This document shows positions 27,134-36,531 of a stretch of 64,000 nucleotides of DNA, one piece after another; position 1 is the stretch's first letter; the number at the start of each line of letters is the position of its first letter. Both the position numbers and the translations under genes were made by a program. Below the pieces are notes generated by a model, which searched no databases, was not told the origin of the DNA, and saw only the letters and a program-made list of their open reading frames with translations. The DNA is from Calothrix sp. NIES-3974 (GTDB lineage: Bacteria; Cyanobacteriota; Cyanobacteriia; Cyanobacteriales; Nostocaceae), in assembly GCF_002368395.1 (NCBI RefSeq), contig NZ_AP018254.1:4774001-4838000 (forward strand), in the 5' to 3' direction.

Positions 27134-27598
27134 ATGAAAACTAAGTTAATAGCAAGAATTGTCGATGCGATCGCGTTTGTTGGTGCAGTTGCATTATTTA
27201 GCTCGACACCGGTTGCGGCCACGAATGGTAAGGTGAATATTACCAATGTACAACGTTTGCTCACCACTGGTGAATGTTATGGATGTGATTTGCGTGGTGC
27301 GAATTTGCAAGGAGCTCATTTAATTGGTGCGGATTTGCGGAACGCTAATCTCCAGGGTGCAAATTTGCGGGGAGCTAACCTGGAAGGAGCAGATTTGACC
27401 GGAGCAAATTTGGAAAAGGCTAATTTAGCAGCAGCTTTTTTGAACAGTGCGAGTTTAAATGATGCGAACTTAAGCAGTGCGAATCTGGAGAATGCTCATT
27501 TGTATAGCGTGGAATTGGATGGAGCGACCTTAATTGGTGCTAATCTGAACAATGCGGATGTGTTTAATAGCAATGTGGGAATTGGTGGAGAATGGTAG
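27134..27598 (+). CDS. Secreted pentapeptide-repeat protein
   Basis: The 154-residue protein begins with a signal-peptide-like segment (ARIVDAIAFVGAVALFSSTP, cleavage probably near VAAT). Residues about 50-150 are A(N/D)LXX pentapeptide repeats such as GANLQGAHLIGADLRNANLQ, which fold into a right-handed quadrilateral beta helix. A CYGCDL pair opens the repeat region; this NVQRLLTTGECYGCDL opening is common in cyanobacterial exported pentapeptide proteins. The function is not known; it is likely periplasmic or lumenal. It starts with a good AGGAG before the ATG. Confidence 0.88.
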   Translation: MKTKLIARIVDAIAFVGAVALFSSTPVAATNGKVNITNVQRLLTTGECYGCDLRGANLQGAHLIGADLRNANLQGANLRGANLEGADLTGANLEKANLAAAFLNSASLNDANLSSANLENAHLYSVELDGATLIGANLNNADVFNSNVGIGGEW

Positions 27599-27619
27599 CA
27601 CCTGGGCATATTTCGCAGT

Positions 27620-27648
27620 GTAGAGACGTAGCGGTGCTACGTCTCTAC
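27620..27648. repeat. Palindrome GTAGAGACGTAG...CTACGTCTCTAC
   Basis: Lies 22 bases after the pentapeptide gene stop. The stem continues into TAG/CTA inside the common arms, showing a core different from the CGCGATATATCGCG type but still self-complementary. Confidence 0.75.
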
Positions 27649-27721
27649 GCAAAATAAAAATGCTACGTCCCTACACAAAATAAAATTTTTAAATCATATT
27701 TGTATTCAGCAACGCCATTAT

Positions 27722-27817
27722 TCCTGTATCCTGTATTCTCTATCCCATAGAATCATAATATCCTGTACCCAACCAATCATCTCCTGTATCCTGTATCCTG
27801 TATTCTGTCTCCTATAG
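27722..27817. repeat. TCCTGTATCC/TTCTGTA short repeats before wecB
   Basis: Degenerate tandem TCCTGTAT units in several blocks, ending right before the wecB start (27822). The start has no clear Shine-Dalgarno sequence because this repeat occupies the region. Confidence 0.6.
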
Positions 27818-27821
27818 AAGC

Positions 27822-28937
27822 ATGATTAATTCCAACCAGAAACGAGTTGATATTATTTTGGGTACACGTCCGGAAGCGATTAAATTAGCTCCTGTGATTC
27901 AGGCTTTTCAAGCAGATTCCCAATTTATCACTAAGGTGATTTTAACAGGACAACACCGAGAAATGGTGGCACAGGTAATGGATTTATTTCATCTTCAGGC
28001 TGATTTTGATTTGGAGATTATGCAACCAAAACAGTCCTTAAGTGATATTACCTGTCGTAGTTTACAAGGGTTGGGGGAATTATACAAACTGGAAAAACCA
28101 GATTTGATTATCGTTCAGGGGGATACAACCACCGCATTTGCTGCTGCATTGGCGGCTTTTTATCAACAAATCCCTGTGGGTCATGTGGAAGCTGGTTTAC
28201 GTACTGATAATATTTATAACCCCTATCCCGAAGAAGCCAATCGTCGGCTGATTTCCCAAATTACCCAGTTACATTTTGCTCCGACCCAGTTAGCAGTGGA
28301 AAATCTCCAACGTTCTGGAGTTCTTGGACACATCCATCAAACTGGAAATACGGTGATTGATGCCTTGCTAAAAGTCGCTGCGACCGAACCTCCTTGTCAT
28401 ATTCCCGGTTTAGATTGGGAACAATACCGAGTGATTTTAGCAACCGTTCACCGTCGGGAAAATTGGGGAGAACCCCTAGCGGGAATTGCCGAGGGATTTT
28501 TGCGAATTCTGGATAAATTTCCCGACACAGCCTTATTACTACCCCTCCATCGTAATCCCATTGTTCGAGAACCCCTACAAGCGATGCTGGGGAATCACCC
28601 GCGCATATTTCTCACCGAACCCCTTGATTACAGGGAATTAGTTGGAGCCATATTGCGATCGCATCTTTTGCTAACTGATTCTGGTGGTCTCCAGGAGGAA
28701 GCACCGAGTCTGGGTAAACCAGTGTTAGTATTGCGGGAAACCACAGAACGTCCGGAAGCAGTCACCGCAGGTGTGGCTAAACTAGTGGGAACCGATAGTA
28801 CTAATATTACCAATGCCAGCACCCAACTATTAAGCAATCCGGAAGCCTATAATGCAATGGCCAATGCAATTAACCCCTTCGGAGATGGTCAAGCAAGCGA
28901 TCGCATTGTGGCTATTACGGCTGATTATTTAGGGTAG
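27822..28937 (+). CDS. wecB: UDP-N-acetylglucosamine 2-epimerase (non-hydrolysing)
   Basis: The 371-residue protein matches WecB/MnaA: LGTRPEAIKLAPVI at the start, VILTGQHREMV, VQGDTTTAFAAALAAFY, GHVEAGLRT, NPYPEEANRRLI, TVHRRENWGEPL, and LLTDSGGLQEEAPSLGKP then VLVLRETTERPEAV. It converts UDP-GlcNAc to UDP-ManNAc for surface polysaccharide. No other polysaccharide genes are next to it. A palindrome follows the stop by 38 bases. Confidence 0.95.
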   Translation: MINSNQKRVDIILGTRPEAIKLAPVIQAFQADSQFITKVILTGQHREMVAQVMDLFHLQADFDLEIMQPKQSLSDITCRSLQGLGELYKLEKPDLIIVQGDTTTAFAAALAAFYQQIPVGHVEAGLRTDNIYNPYPEEANRRLISQITQLHFAPTQLAVENLQRSGVLGHIHQTGNTVIDALLKVAATEPPCHIPGLDWEQYRVILATVHRRENWGEPLAGIAEGFLRILDKFPDTALLLPLHRNPIVREPLQAMLGNHPRIFLTEPLDYRELVGAILRSHLLLTDSGGLQEEAPSLGKPVLVLRETTERPEAVTAGVAKLVGTDSTNITNASTQLLSNPEAYNAMANAINPFGDGQASDRIVAITADYLG

Positions 28938-28974
28938 GGAATAGGGAATAACCACACATCCAAACGCGATATAT

Positions 28975-29002
28975 GTAGAGACGTAATATATTACGTCTCT
29001 AC
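28975..29002. repeat. Palindrome GTAGAGACGTAA...TTACGTCTCTAC after wecB
   Basis: Perfect 28-base inverted repeat between the convergent wecB and DUF1565 genes. Its core (TAATATATTA) differs from all others here but remains fully paired. Confidence 0.8.
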
Positions 29003-29042
29003 CAACAAACGAAATTCATCTAATCCAAAATCCAAAATCCAA

Positions 29043-30734
29043 TCATCTTAACTGCTGAATCATGGCTTGTAATCCGTTATTATTTAGGATTCGTACCATT
29101 TGTTCAGCGTTGAAGGTGCTACTAAATACACCGACTTGAATTACACTTTGTCCTTGCCATGCTGTACGGAAAGCACCTGGAGCTAAGTATTTAATTATTT
29201 CTTCCTCCTGATTGGTGCGAATTGGCACAATTACCCGGTATAACGTCCCCATTGGCATATTACTTGCTACGGCACCTAAATTACCAGTAGGCATGGGGGG
29301 TTGAATGCTGGGGGGTTGGGGTGGGTTAATTTCTGTGGTTGGGTTGACTTGCAGGTAATTATACGTTGTTTGGGAGTTGGTATTGGTTAAACTTGGGGGA
29401 ATGGGAAATCCGGTTGCAGAAGAGACCTGTTGTTGGCGTAATGGTCGGTTGGGGGGGATAATACTCGGAGTGGTCGGGGTGGGTGTATCGGGAGCAGCAA
29501 AGACAATTTCCCGAACAGGTGCTTCCCGATTGCTGCTGACAGGGTTGATGATGGTGGTATTTGTATTATTGGTATTTGTATTGCTCGTGTTTGTCTGGAC
29601 TGTAGATGCTAATCTGGATGGACGACTGGGGCGATTTAAGCTTAATCTACTACTAAAGGGTGAAGGTGCTGGTGAAATGGGATTAGCAGCGATAGGAGCA
29701 GCAGAACCGCGAAAATTCACCTGTCCCGCAATCTTTTTCTGGTCAATCCGATTTCCCACCGAGAGGATGGGTTGCTTGGCGGCGTTTGCATTGATATCAT
29801 AACGGGCATTGTTGCGAAAATCGTTATTACCCGGTTCCCCATCACTACCTAAATCGGGATTTGCTTGAGCGATCGCCACTAGTCCATCTTCCCGATTACC
29901 TTGAATCAGGTTCTGACGCAAAACAGGACGAGCATTAGCTTGAACAATCACCCCAGCCCGATTATACTGAATTTGATTACCTGTAATTATCGGTTCGGCA
30001 TTTTGGGCAATATTAATCCCAAAGCCAGTTTGTTGAAAAATATTTTCACTAATTTCGGGACGAGCGGAACCAGAAACCGTCACACCATTAGCTCCATTCC
30101 GATAGAAGTAATTTTGACTGATTTTGGCTATAGCATTCCCCGTCACCGCAATACCATCTTGAACACTACCAGTAAAGGTATTGCCTATAATTTGCGGATT
30201 TGTTGATTCAATCCACATCCCATAACCCCGTCCTTGGGGATTGGTAATCGTCACTCCTGCGATTGTGACGTTATTACCAACCACTAGGGTGGTATTTTGT
30301 CTGCCAAAACTACGGCTAAGATATTCCCCACCCCCTTGAATCAGGATTCCCCGTCCTTTACTTGCCGTATCGCCTTGGATGCTAATTCCTGATTTAATAA
30401 ATAAAGGGAATTCTTCGCCATTGGCACTAGAATAGGTTCCCCGACCTAAGACAATCACTGTGTTAGGTTGAGCAACTTGCAACGCTCTGGTAATCGTTCG
30501 CAAGGGAGTAGCTTCCCTACCGTTATTATTGTCATCTCCACTAGTTGGGTTGACAAATAACACATTCTCCTGAGAAATTATTCTTCCACCCCTGTCGTTG
30601 GTGGAAAGACTGGGAGTTTGTGCATAAACGCTTGTCGCTAAACCCAAGTTCATCCCCAACAACAAGAATGACACTTGTATCGTGGCTTGAAGGAGAGTAG
30701 GAACGACTGAATTTGTTATATAGTATTTGACCAT
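29043..30734 (-). CDS. Exported DUF1565 beta-helix protein with C-terminal SPOR-like segment
   Basis: The 563-residue protein has an N-terminal signal peptide (about 1-38). A DUF1565 domain follows (VLFVNPTSGDDNNNGREATP, LRTITRALQVA, VIVLGRGTYS), then right-handed beta-helix repeats (about 130-300; QNYFYRNGANGVTVSGSARP, ENIFQQTGFGINI). After that comes a long Pro/Ser/Asn-rich linker (about 345-480) and a C-terminal 70-residue segment VIQVGVFSSTFNAEQMVRIL that looks like a SPOR peptidoglycan-binding domain. It is probably in the periplasm or on the outer membrane. The exact role is unknown. Confidence 0.82.
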   Translation of the reverse strand: MVKYYITNSVVPTLLQATIQVSFLLLGMNLGLATSVYAQTPSLSTNDRGGRIISQENVLFVNPTSGDDNNNGREATPLRTITRALQVAQPNTVIVLGRGTYSSANGEEFPLFIKSGISIQGDTASKGRGILIQGGGEYLSRSFGRQNTTLVVGNNVTIAGVTITNPQGRGYGMWIESTNPQIIGNTFTGSVQDGIAVTGNAIAKISQNYFYRNGANGVTVSGSARPEISENIFQQTGFGINIAQNAEPIITGNQIQYNRAGVIVQANARPVLRQNLIQGNREDGLVAIAQANPDLGSDGEPGNNDFRNNARYDINANAAKQPILSVGNRIDQKKIAGQVNFRGSAAPIAANPISPAPSPFSSRLSLNRPSRPSRLASTVQTNTSNTNTNNTNTTIINPVSSNREAPVREIVFAAPDTPTPTTPSIIPPNRPLRQQQVSSATGFPIPPSLTNTNSQTTYNYLQVNPTTEINPPQPPSIQPPMPTGNLGAVASNMPMGTLYRVIVPIRTNQEEEIIKYLAPGAFRTAWQGQSVIQVGVFSSTFNAEQMVRILNNNGLQAMIQQLR

Positions 30735-31059
30735 AGGACGGCTTTGCTGCGTTGTGGAAAGGAATTATCAAAGGGAAGGAGAAAGTCACCTGTGACTGAA
30801 CTTTTTTCACCTCGTAAGACTTTTTTATACCTTAACTAGCGAACTGTCGAGATTTTTTGCACACAATTTTGATTCATATGTCTTTTTTGATACAAATTAA
30901 TTTAGTAACAGTTATATCAGGGAATAGCAAAAACTCAGATTTTCCCATTTCAGTTTGTTGACTGTTGACCGTTAACTGTTAACAGAGTTGACAGAAAAAT
31001 TGGAAGTTTTATGAAGATAAAATCAATGCCAAAAAAAACTATAGGAAAAAATTACCAAT
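30735..31059. other. Spacer between divergent DUF1565 and thiE genes
   Basis: Contains TTGACTGTTGACC-type heptamers (about 30957-30990). No THI-box/TPP riboswitch could be recognised before thiE. No gene is seen. Confidence 0.5.
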
Positions 31060-31107
31060 ATGAACTGGGCTGCCTGTTACGATAAAAGCACGAATGGGGT
31101 TGAAGTA

Positions 31108-32169
31108 ATGGTCGGGGGATATAGCCGTAATGGACAGATTCAGCAAGTTGTTTGCCGTATTCTCGATGCGAACTTAGACCGAGCTCGTGAAGGTTTACGG
31201 ATTATCGAAGAATGGTGTCGATTTGGATTAAACGATAGTAACTTAGCCTCCCAGTGTAAGCATTTGCGACAAGAAATTGCCCATTGGCATACTGCGGAGT
31301 TGCGTGCTGCTCGTGACACCTTGGCAGATGTGGGTACGGATTTATCCCATCCCCAGGAAGAAACCCGTCAGGATATTTTGGCACTACTCCAGGCGAATTT
31401 TTGTCGGGTGCAGGAAGCCGTCAGGGTACTGGAGGAATACGGAAAACTGTACCACCCCAATATGGGTAAAGCCTTTAAACAAATGCGTTATCAGATATAC
31501 ACCCTAGAAACCAATTTAATGGGGTATGAGCGTCATCGATTATTACAGCGATCGCAATTGTATTTAGTCACCTCTCCTTCCGAAAAATTATTGGAAAATG
31601 TGGAAGCAGCCCTCAAGGGTGGATTAACTTTGGTACAATACCGCGATAAGGAGACAAACGACTCTACTCGCTTGGCTGTTGCTCAGAAATTGCGACAATT
31701 ATGCCACAATTACGGTGCTTTACTTATTATCAATGATCGCATTGATTTAGCGATCGCTGTTGATGCCGATGGGGTACATTTAGGACAGGAGGATATGCCC
31801 ATTGCCACAGCTCGCCAGTTACTCGGGCCACAGCGCCTGATAGGTCGTTCTACCACAAATCCGCAAGAAATGCAACAGGCAATTGCCGAAGCCGCAGATT
31901 ATATCGGTGTCGGTCCTGTATACGAAACTCCTACTAAAGCGGGAAAAGCTGCTGCGGGTTTAGAATACGTTTCCTATGCAGCCAAAAATTGTCCCATTCC
32001 CTGGTTTGCCATTGGCGGAATCGATCCCAATAATATTAACGATGTCATTGACGCGGGAGCGCAACGAGTCGCAGTTGTTCGCAGTTTAATGCAAGCTGAA
32101 CAACCAACCCTAGTCGCTCAGTATTTACTCTCCCAACTCAATCGCGTTCAACCGAAAGCCCATCTTTAG
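31108..32169 (+). CDS. thiE: Thiamine phosphate synthase with N-terminal extension
   Basis: The product joins HMP-PP and the thiazole phosphate to form thiamine phosphate. From 31108 it is 353 residues. An N-terminal helical domain (about 1-145; VVCRILDANLDRAREGLRII, KQMRYQIYTLE) is typical of cyanobacterial ThiE. The TIM-barrel part has LYLVTSP, VQYRDKETND, LLIINDRIDLAIAVDADGVH then LGQEDMP, IGRSTTNPQEM, YIGVGPVYETPTKAG and FAIGGIDPNNI. An in-frame ATG at 31060 exists, but MVGGYSRNGQIQQVV has a GGGG-type site and fits homologues better. thiS follows 71 bases later. Confidence 0.93.
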   Translation: MVGGYSRNGQIQQVVCRILDANLDRAREGLRIIEEWCRFGLNDSNLASQCKHLRQEIAHWHTAELRAARDTLADVGTDLSHPQEETRQDILALLQANFCRVQEAVRVLEEYGKLYHPNMGKAFKQMRYQIYTLETNLMGYERHRLLQRSQLYLVTSPSEKLLENVEAALKGGLTLVQYRDKETNDSTRLAVAQKLRQLCHNYGALLIINDRIDLAIAVDADGVHLGQEDMPIATARQLLGPQRLIGRSTTNPQEMQQAIAEAADYIGVGPVYETPTKAGKAAAGLEYVSYAAKNCPIPWFAIGGIDPNNINDVIDAGAQRVAVVRSLMQAEQPTLVAQYLLSQLNRVQPKAHL

Positions 32170-32240
32170 GATCAAGATCAAGAAGGGAGCATGGGGAGTG
32201 TCATTCTGCATTACCAGTTCTCGATTCACAATAATTCCAT

Positions 32241-32450
32241 ATGGTGCAAATTCAATTACAGGTGAACGGTGAAACCCGTCACTGCTGCGAACAAATTAAT
32301 TTACCAAAACTACTCACTGATTTAGGTTTTAATCCCCGCTTGGTGGCGGTAGAGTACAATGGGGAAATACTCCACCGCCAGTATTGGGAAACCACCGTGA
32401 TCCAACCAGGCGATCGCTTAGAGGTTGTCACCATTGTTGGTGGTGGTTAG
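32241..32450 (+). CDS. thiS: ThiS sulfur-carrier protein
   Basis: The 69-residue ubiquitin-like protein ends in VVTIVGGG, with the C-terminal Gly-Gly that becomes a thiocarboxylate to provide sulfur for the thiamine thiazole. VAVEYNGEILHRQYW and GDRLEVVTIVGGG are typical of ThiS. It follows thiE on the same strand; in other cyanobacteria the two are also adjacent. Confidence 0.93.
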   Translation: MVQIQLQVNGETRHCCEQINLPKLLTDLGFNPRLVAVEYNGEILHRQYWETTVIQPGDRLEVVTIVGGG

Positions 32451-32524
32451 TCGCAAGGGAGTAGCCTAGTACTGCTGACACCATAGCCGTAGATGCGCGT
32501 AGCGCAGCTTCTCCATGAGATGAA

Positions 32525-32642
32525 ACCTGGATTTTGAGCGAGTCAATTTAAGCCTTGAGTAACAGATTGACTTTCCTTCTCCACCCTAAACTACTACCGT
32601 CACGGACTATTCCCTGTGAGCTTTAGGGTTTTGTGAGAAATA
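32525..32642 (+). repeat. Dispersed repeat R2, copy B
   Basis: AAGCCTTGAGTAACAGATTG, CTTTCCTTCTCCACCCTAAA, CACGGACTATTCCCTGTGAG and TTTAGGGTTTTGTGAGAAAT. This copy lacks the about 43-base insert seen at 2951-2992. Confidence 0.7.
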
Positions 32643-32695
32643 GGGGGTAAGTGGTTTTTTCTCACTACTACCAACTCCCCATTCCCTGGTAAAAC

Positions 32696-33226
32696 CTATT
32701 TAATTTCCAGTAATTCCACATCAAAAATTAGTGTCGCATTCGGGGGAATTGGACCAACTCCAGCTTCACCGTAACCTAGTTGTGGGGGAATAACTAATTG
32801 ACGACGACCACCGACTTGCATTGTCCCTACACCCTCATCCCAACCTTTGATCACTTGTCCAGTTCCAATTGCAAATTCAAAAGGCTGATTGCGATCGCGG
32901 GAGCTATCAAATTTTGTCCCGTCTGGAAGTGTACCTGTGTAATGAACAACAACTGTCTGTCCAGTTTTTGGTGTTGCACCACTGCCAACTTTCAGGTCAG
33001 TATATTTTAATCCAGAGGGAGTAGTTACTTCTTTGTCGGATGGAGTGGAAGCGGGGGAGGATGTTGCGGTTGGGGTTTCTGTTGGTGTGGTAGTTGTACT
33101 TGCTTCGGTGGCTGCTGGTGTGCTTGTTGCTTCTGAGGTGGTTTGCGTGTTGTCTGGTGATTCACACGCAAGGGTTAGACAGCAAGCAGCTATTAATCCA
33201 GTTCGCCATAAAATTGCTTTGAACAT
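32696..33226 (-). CDS. FKBP-type peptidyl-prolyl isomerase lipoprotein
   Basis: The 176-residue protein has a lipobox at the N-terminus (ACCLTLAC, with the modified Cys near residue 20), a Thr/Ala/Ser/Pro-rich linker to about residue 65, and one FKBP domain: [60 protein letters not shown] and LIFDVELL. The key aromatic and Asp residues of the active site are present. It speeds proline isomerisation of exported proteins, anchored to a membrane. It is a single gene on the minus strand. Confidence 0.93.
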   Translation of the reverse strand: MFKAILWRTGLIAACCLTLACESPDNTQTTSEATSTPAATEASTTTTPTETPTATSSPASTPSDKEVTTPSGLKYTDLKVGSGATPKTGQTVVVHYTGTLPDGTKFDSSRDRNQPFEFAIGTGQVIKGWDEGVGTMQVGGRRQLVIPPQLGYGEAGVGPIPPNATLIFDVELLEIK

Positions 33227-33330
33227 GATTGATTTTTCACACCGTAAAATCTACAAGTCCCTAGTGTAATCTATTCCCCAAAATGGCAAGGACGGTATTC
33301 CGAATATCAAGCGATTAGGGAAGTTTAATT

Positions 33331-33984
33331 CTAAGGGCATATTGTATCCGGATCTACCCCTAGTTCGCGCAGTTTTTCCCCTAGCAACTTCGCACGTTCT
33401 GCTTGCTGTTGAATTTGTTCTTGAGGGGTCAAATAACGCTGACCTATTTGGTCATACCAGTATAACCATTCCCTAGTGACTCCAGCATAATTACCTCGTT
33501 CACAACCGATTCCCAAACCGATTTCCGGGAGCCAAACTGGATTTCCTGGTTGTAATTTGTACTTTAATCTGGGTTTGCGACGACGACGGGAGGAATCAAT
33601 CACATAATACAACACACCCATCTCCGCATATTGCTGTAACTTCTGAGTATATTCCTGACGATAATTGGGGGAAACTATACTCTAAAGTTAAAATCGGAAC
33701 TACATTCTCATCCCACAGTACATAGCTAGGACGCAATTCCTCATCGTACACTCGTTCTACCCCCAAACTGAGAAAAGCGTCCGGGACAATGGGGGGTTTG
33801 TCCGGGTCTACGTACCCATATCAATGGCAAACAACCAGTGCATCCGTTCTGCCCCCAGTATCAGCAAAATAGATTTTAATAACCCTGGAATTAATTCCTG
33901 TAATTCGTTATCCACTGGTGTTTCATCGGAGTCGGGAAGTTCGTCCGCAGAGGGCAGATATTTGCATAAGTTGTACTCTAACAT
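33331..33984 (-). pseudogene. Uma2 family gene broken by two frameshifts
   Basis: Reading the minus strand from ATG at 33984 gives MLEYNLCKYLPSADELPDSD ... HWLFAIDMGT and a stop at 33808-33810. The adjacent frame then continues as VDPDKPPIVPDAFLSLGVER ... LWDENVVPILTLEYSFP, and after about 33675 a third frame continues NYRQEYTQKLQQYAEMGVLY ... to the end at 33331. Joined together this is an almost complete Uma2 protein of about 215 residues, with the order of blocks intact. Two separate small indels are needed, so it is either a recent pseudogene or two base-calling errors. Confidence 0.8.
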
Positions 33985-34040
33985 GATTGTGTTTCCCTAT
34001 AGTTCCCTATTCCCTATTCTTTTCCTACCACAAACTTAAT

Positions 34041-34454
34041 TTACCAACTATAAATTTCCCGACTAATTGGCATATCTTCATTATCAAAATTTACCACCCA
34101 AGCATCAGACTCATAACCTGTTAAGCATACTAAACAAACAGCTTGATAAGTGGGTAAATGATTTTTCATCCGCAAACAAAACCAACCCACCTGAAGATTT
34201 GGCAATGCATAGCCAGAATGGAGAGATACATCGATTATTGCCCTTTCAACAATTACATGCATATTTTGGATAATATGGGATGCTAAATTCAGTAAAGGCG
34301 GATAGGGTGCGTGGGTATTTCCTTCAATATAAAATTCAATATCTAGCTCCGAAATTGTGCCACACCAAGATGGATTGGGGAATAGTTGGGTATAGGAATA
34401 ATTGGGGGGTGGATTATCACTATAATGCAAGTTTTCTAATTTCCAACTACACAT
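34041..34454 (-). CDS. Hypothetical protein upstream of the Uma2 pseudogene
   Basis: The 137-residue product (ISELDIEFYIEGNTHAPYPP, ALPNLQVGWFCLRMKNHLPT, YESDAWVVNFDNEDMPISRE) has no membrane segment, no signal peptide and no motif I recognise. Trp and Tyr are frequent. It ends 57 bases before the broken Uma2 gene on the same strand, so it may form a unit with it. It could be a genuine small cytoplasmic protein; coding quality is fair. Confidence 0.5.
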   Translation of the reverse strand: MCSWKLENLHYSDNPPPNYSYTQLFPNPSWCGTISELDIEFYIEGNTHAPYPPLLNLASHIIQNMHVIVERAIIDVSLHSGYALPNLQVGWFCLRMKNHLPTYQAVCLVCLTGYESDAWVVNFDNEDMPISREIYSW

Positions 34455-34646
34455 ATTCTCTCAATTGGTAGGCAAAGGGACAATCGGCGAATGCATTTAC
34501 TCAGACTCCAATGGTTCTGAAAACGTGCCCTGGTGTAGACTACTTTTATTGTAGGGGAACCATAGAAAGAATACAGGAGACAGGAGAAGGGGAAATTTAA
34601 TAGCACATAAATACTATAAATGCTATAAGTCCTCTCAAATATATAG

Positions 34647-34673
34647 TACAGACGACCCGCCGGGTCGTCTCTA
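34647..34673. repeat. GACGACCC-type palindrome
   Basis: CAGACGACCCGCCGGGTCGT followed by CTCTA. It lies 32 bases after the stop of the 608-residue membrane protein (34705), read on the minus strand. Confidence 0.7.
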
Positions 34674-34704
34674 TCTTCTCCCCATATCCCGACTTTCTCC
34701 AAAG

Positions 34705-36531
34705 CTAATTAGCTTTACTACGGGGAATATGGGTATAAATTTGCGCACCTTGGGCATCAAAAACGAACAGGGGTAAGTCCGCATTATCACTGATAGCCTC
34801 TAGGGCTGTTTGTAAAGTTTGCAGGTGATTAGTGACAAGGGTGACATTCTCGGTTTTACCAGCGACGGGTTGTAAACTCGCTTCTAAAGTCTTTTCGTAA
34901 TCGGGTGTCATCCGCACAGTGATTGCCCGATTTGCTAAACTAAAGTTACAAATTCTGGTTGTACCTTGACAGGTTTTTTCCAGGTCGCGTCGGGCAATCT
35001 CGATTTCATCGGGGTTAATTATTTGAGTGCGTGCCTGTTCGAGGGCAGATGTATACAAATCGACTAGGGGTTGGGCCTGGGAATAATGACTTGTCCCTGG
35101 TGCAACTTGTCGAGCAAGGTTCAGGGCTTGTTGCCATAGACTGACTGCTTGTTGCCATTGACTGTTTTGCATGGCGGTTTGGGCTTGTTGAGCAGTGTTA
35201 CGGGCCTGATTATATAATAAACCAGAATTTTGCTCATTGCGGACGCGGGTTTGGGCAGCGATGAGTTTGGGTTGATAGACTTTGAGTAATTGTTGGGCTT
35301 GGAGATAAACTGGACTGGTTTGGGGAATGTTTTGGAGGGCGTTAATTACCGTTTGCCAGGTATTTTGGGCTTGTTGGAACTCACGGAGGGTTTTGGCTGT
35401 AGTATCCCGTTGACTAGCTGTAGTTGCGATCGCTTTGGCTGCATTCAGGCGTTGTTGCCATCTTCCCTGGGCAAGTAGTTGGACGTTAACAGATTGTAAT
35501 CCATTGCGGTACAGGGATAACCGAGTTTGGGCAATTTGGTAAAATGCACTATGAGGACGAATTGCCTCTAGGGGTGCGATCGCATTGCGCCATAGCTGTT
35601 GACGTGTATACAGGTCGTTAATATTGTCTGTAAAGCTTCTGGTTTGTTGAATGGCTGTGACACCTTTTTCCCAACCCATAATCATGTGGGTGACAGCTTG
35701 GGATTCCGTTGATAATTTGGCTGTTAAACTGGCTACTTCCGCAGATCGAGATGACCATCGGGGAATTGCTTTGAGGTTAATTTTTGTTTCCTCTATGCGG
35801 GTTTGGAGTTGCTTTAAATCCCTTTCGTTGTTAGCATTTTCGCCTAACTGTTTTAAATCTAAATCTAATTTACGTGCTGCTTGTAGTGCTTGACACTCAC
35901 CCAGTACACAGGGACGAGTTAATACGTATGTCGCGCCGCAAGTTCCGGTAATTCCAGCAATCAACCAACCCAGAAAAATGTTCGATAATCCTGAAGATTT
36001 AGACCAAGGTGATGATTGGATGTCTGTGTTTGTTTCCATTTCTGCCTGCATTCGCAAGGGAGGAATGGATTTAGTTATCGATTGGAGAGTGATTAATGAA
36101 CTTGATTTTCTCAGGGTTAATGCGGAACTATGTTCTGGGGTGACAGCAGAATTTGTTGAATGGGTGTGTCGGATTTTAAAGGTGACGATCCGTTTGGCAT
36201 AGGGACGTTTTACCCCCAGTTTGCGGAAAAAAAACTCCACCTTGTGTGTAATATATTCTGGATGTGATTCCATTGTTTGTGCCAACAACACGACAATTGT
36301 GTCTGGTGCAATGGCAATCTCTTCCGGATGTTCAATTAGTACCATGACACGCTGATGGGAAATGGCACAGCGTACCTGAATTTTCTGACTATCAGTAATT
36401 TCCCCAGCTAATTTACGTGAAAAGATTTGTGCCAAGACCAACAATTGCTCATTGTTCGGTATTGGGGAAACACAACCCGATTTTTCCGGAGATGGGGATT
36501 GGTGGACTTGATTAATCGAATGCAACTGCAC
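34705..36531 (-). CDS. Single-pass membrane protein with long helical region, unknown function
   Basis: The 608-residue protein has an N-terminal soluble domain (about 25-120; EQLLVLAQIFSRKLAGEITD, VMVLIEHPEEIAIAPDTIVV), and one membrane helix at about 185-205 (NIFLGWLIAGITGTCGATYV) with a CVLGEC pair just after it. A long Gln/Ala-rich helical stretch (about 215-510) with repeated units such as ATAMQNSQWQQAVSLWQQAL (TPR-like) follows, then a C-terminal alpha/beta domain (VRMTPDYEKTLEASLQPVAG, LPLFVFDAQGAQIYTH). No known family was recognised. It is divergent from the zinc-ribbon membrane protein across a 333-base spacer. Confidence 0.75.
   Translation of the reverse strand: MQLHSINQVHQSPSPEKSGCVSPIPNNEQLLVLAQIFSRKLAGEITDSQKIQVRCAISHQRVMVLIEHPEEIAIAPDTIVVLLAQTMESHPEYITHKVEFFFRKLGVKRPYAKRIVTFKIRHTHSTNSAVTPEHSSALTLRKSSSLITLQSITKSIPPLRMQAEMETNTDIQSSPWSKSSGLSNIFLGWLIAGITGTCGATYVLTRPCVLGECQALQAARKLDLDLKQLGENANNERDLKQLQTRIEETKINLKAIPRWSSRSAEVASLTAKLSTESQAVTHMIMGWEKGVTAIQQTRSFTDNINDLYTRQQLWRNAIAPLEAIRPHSAFYQIAQTRLSLYRNGLQSVNVQLLAQGRWQQRLNAAKAIATTASQRDTTAKTLREFQQAQNTWQTVINALQNIPQTSPVYLQAQQLLKVYQPKLIAAQTRVRNEQNSGLLYNQARNTAQQAQTAMQNSQWQQAVSLWQQALNLARQVAPGTSHYSQAQPLVDLYTSALEQARTQIINPDEIEIARRDLEKTCQGTTRICNFSLANRAITVRMTPDYEKTLEASLQPVAGKTENVTLVTNHLQTLQTALEAISDNADLPLFVFDAQGAQIYTHIPRSKAN

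Noticed and set aside
30735-31107. TPP riboswitch upstream of thiE
   Set aside because: No recognisable CTGAGA/ACCTGA-type THI-box core was found in this stretch.
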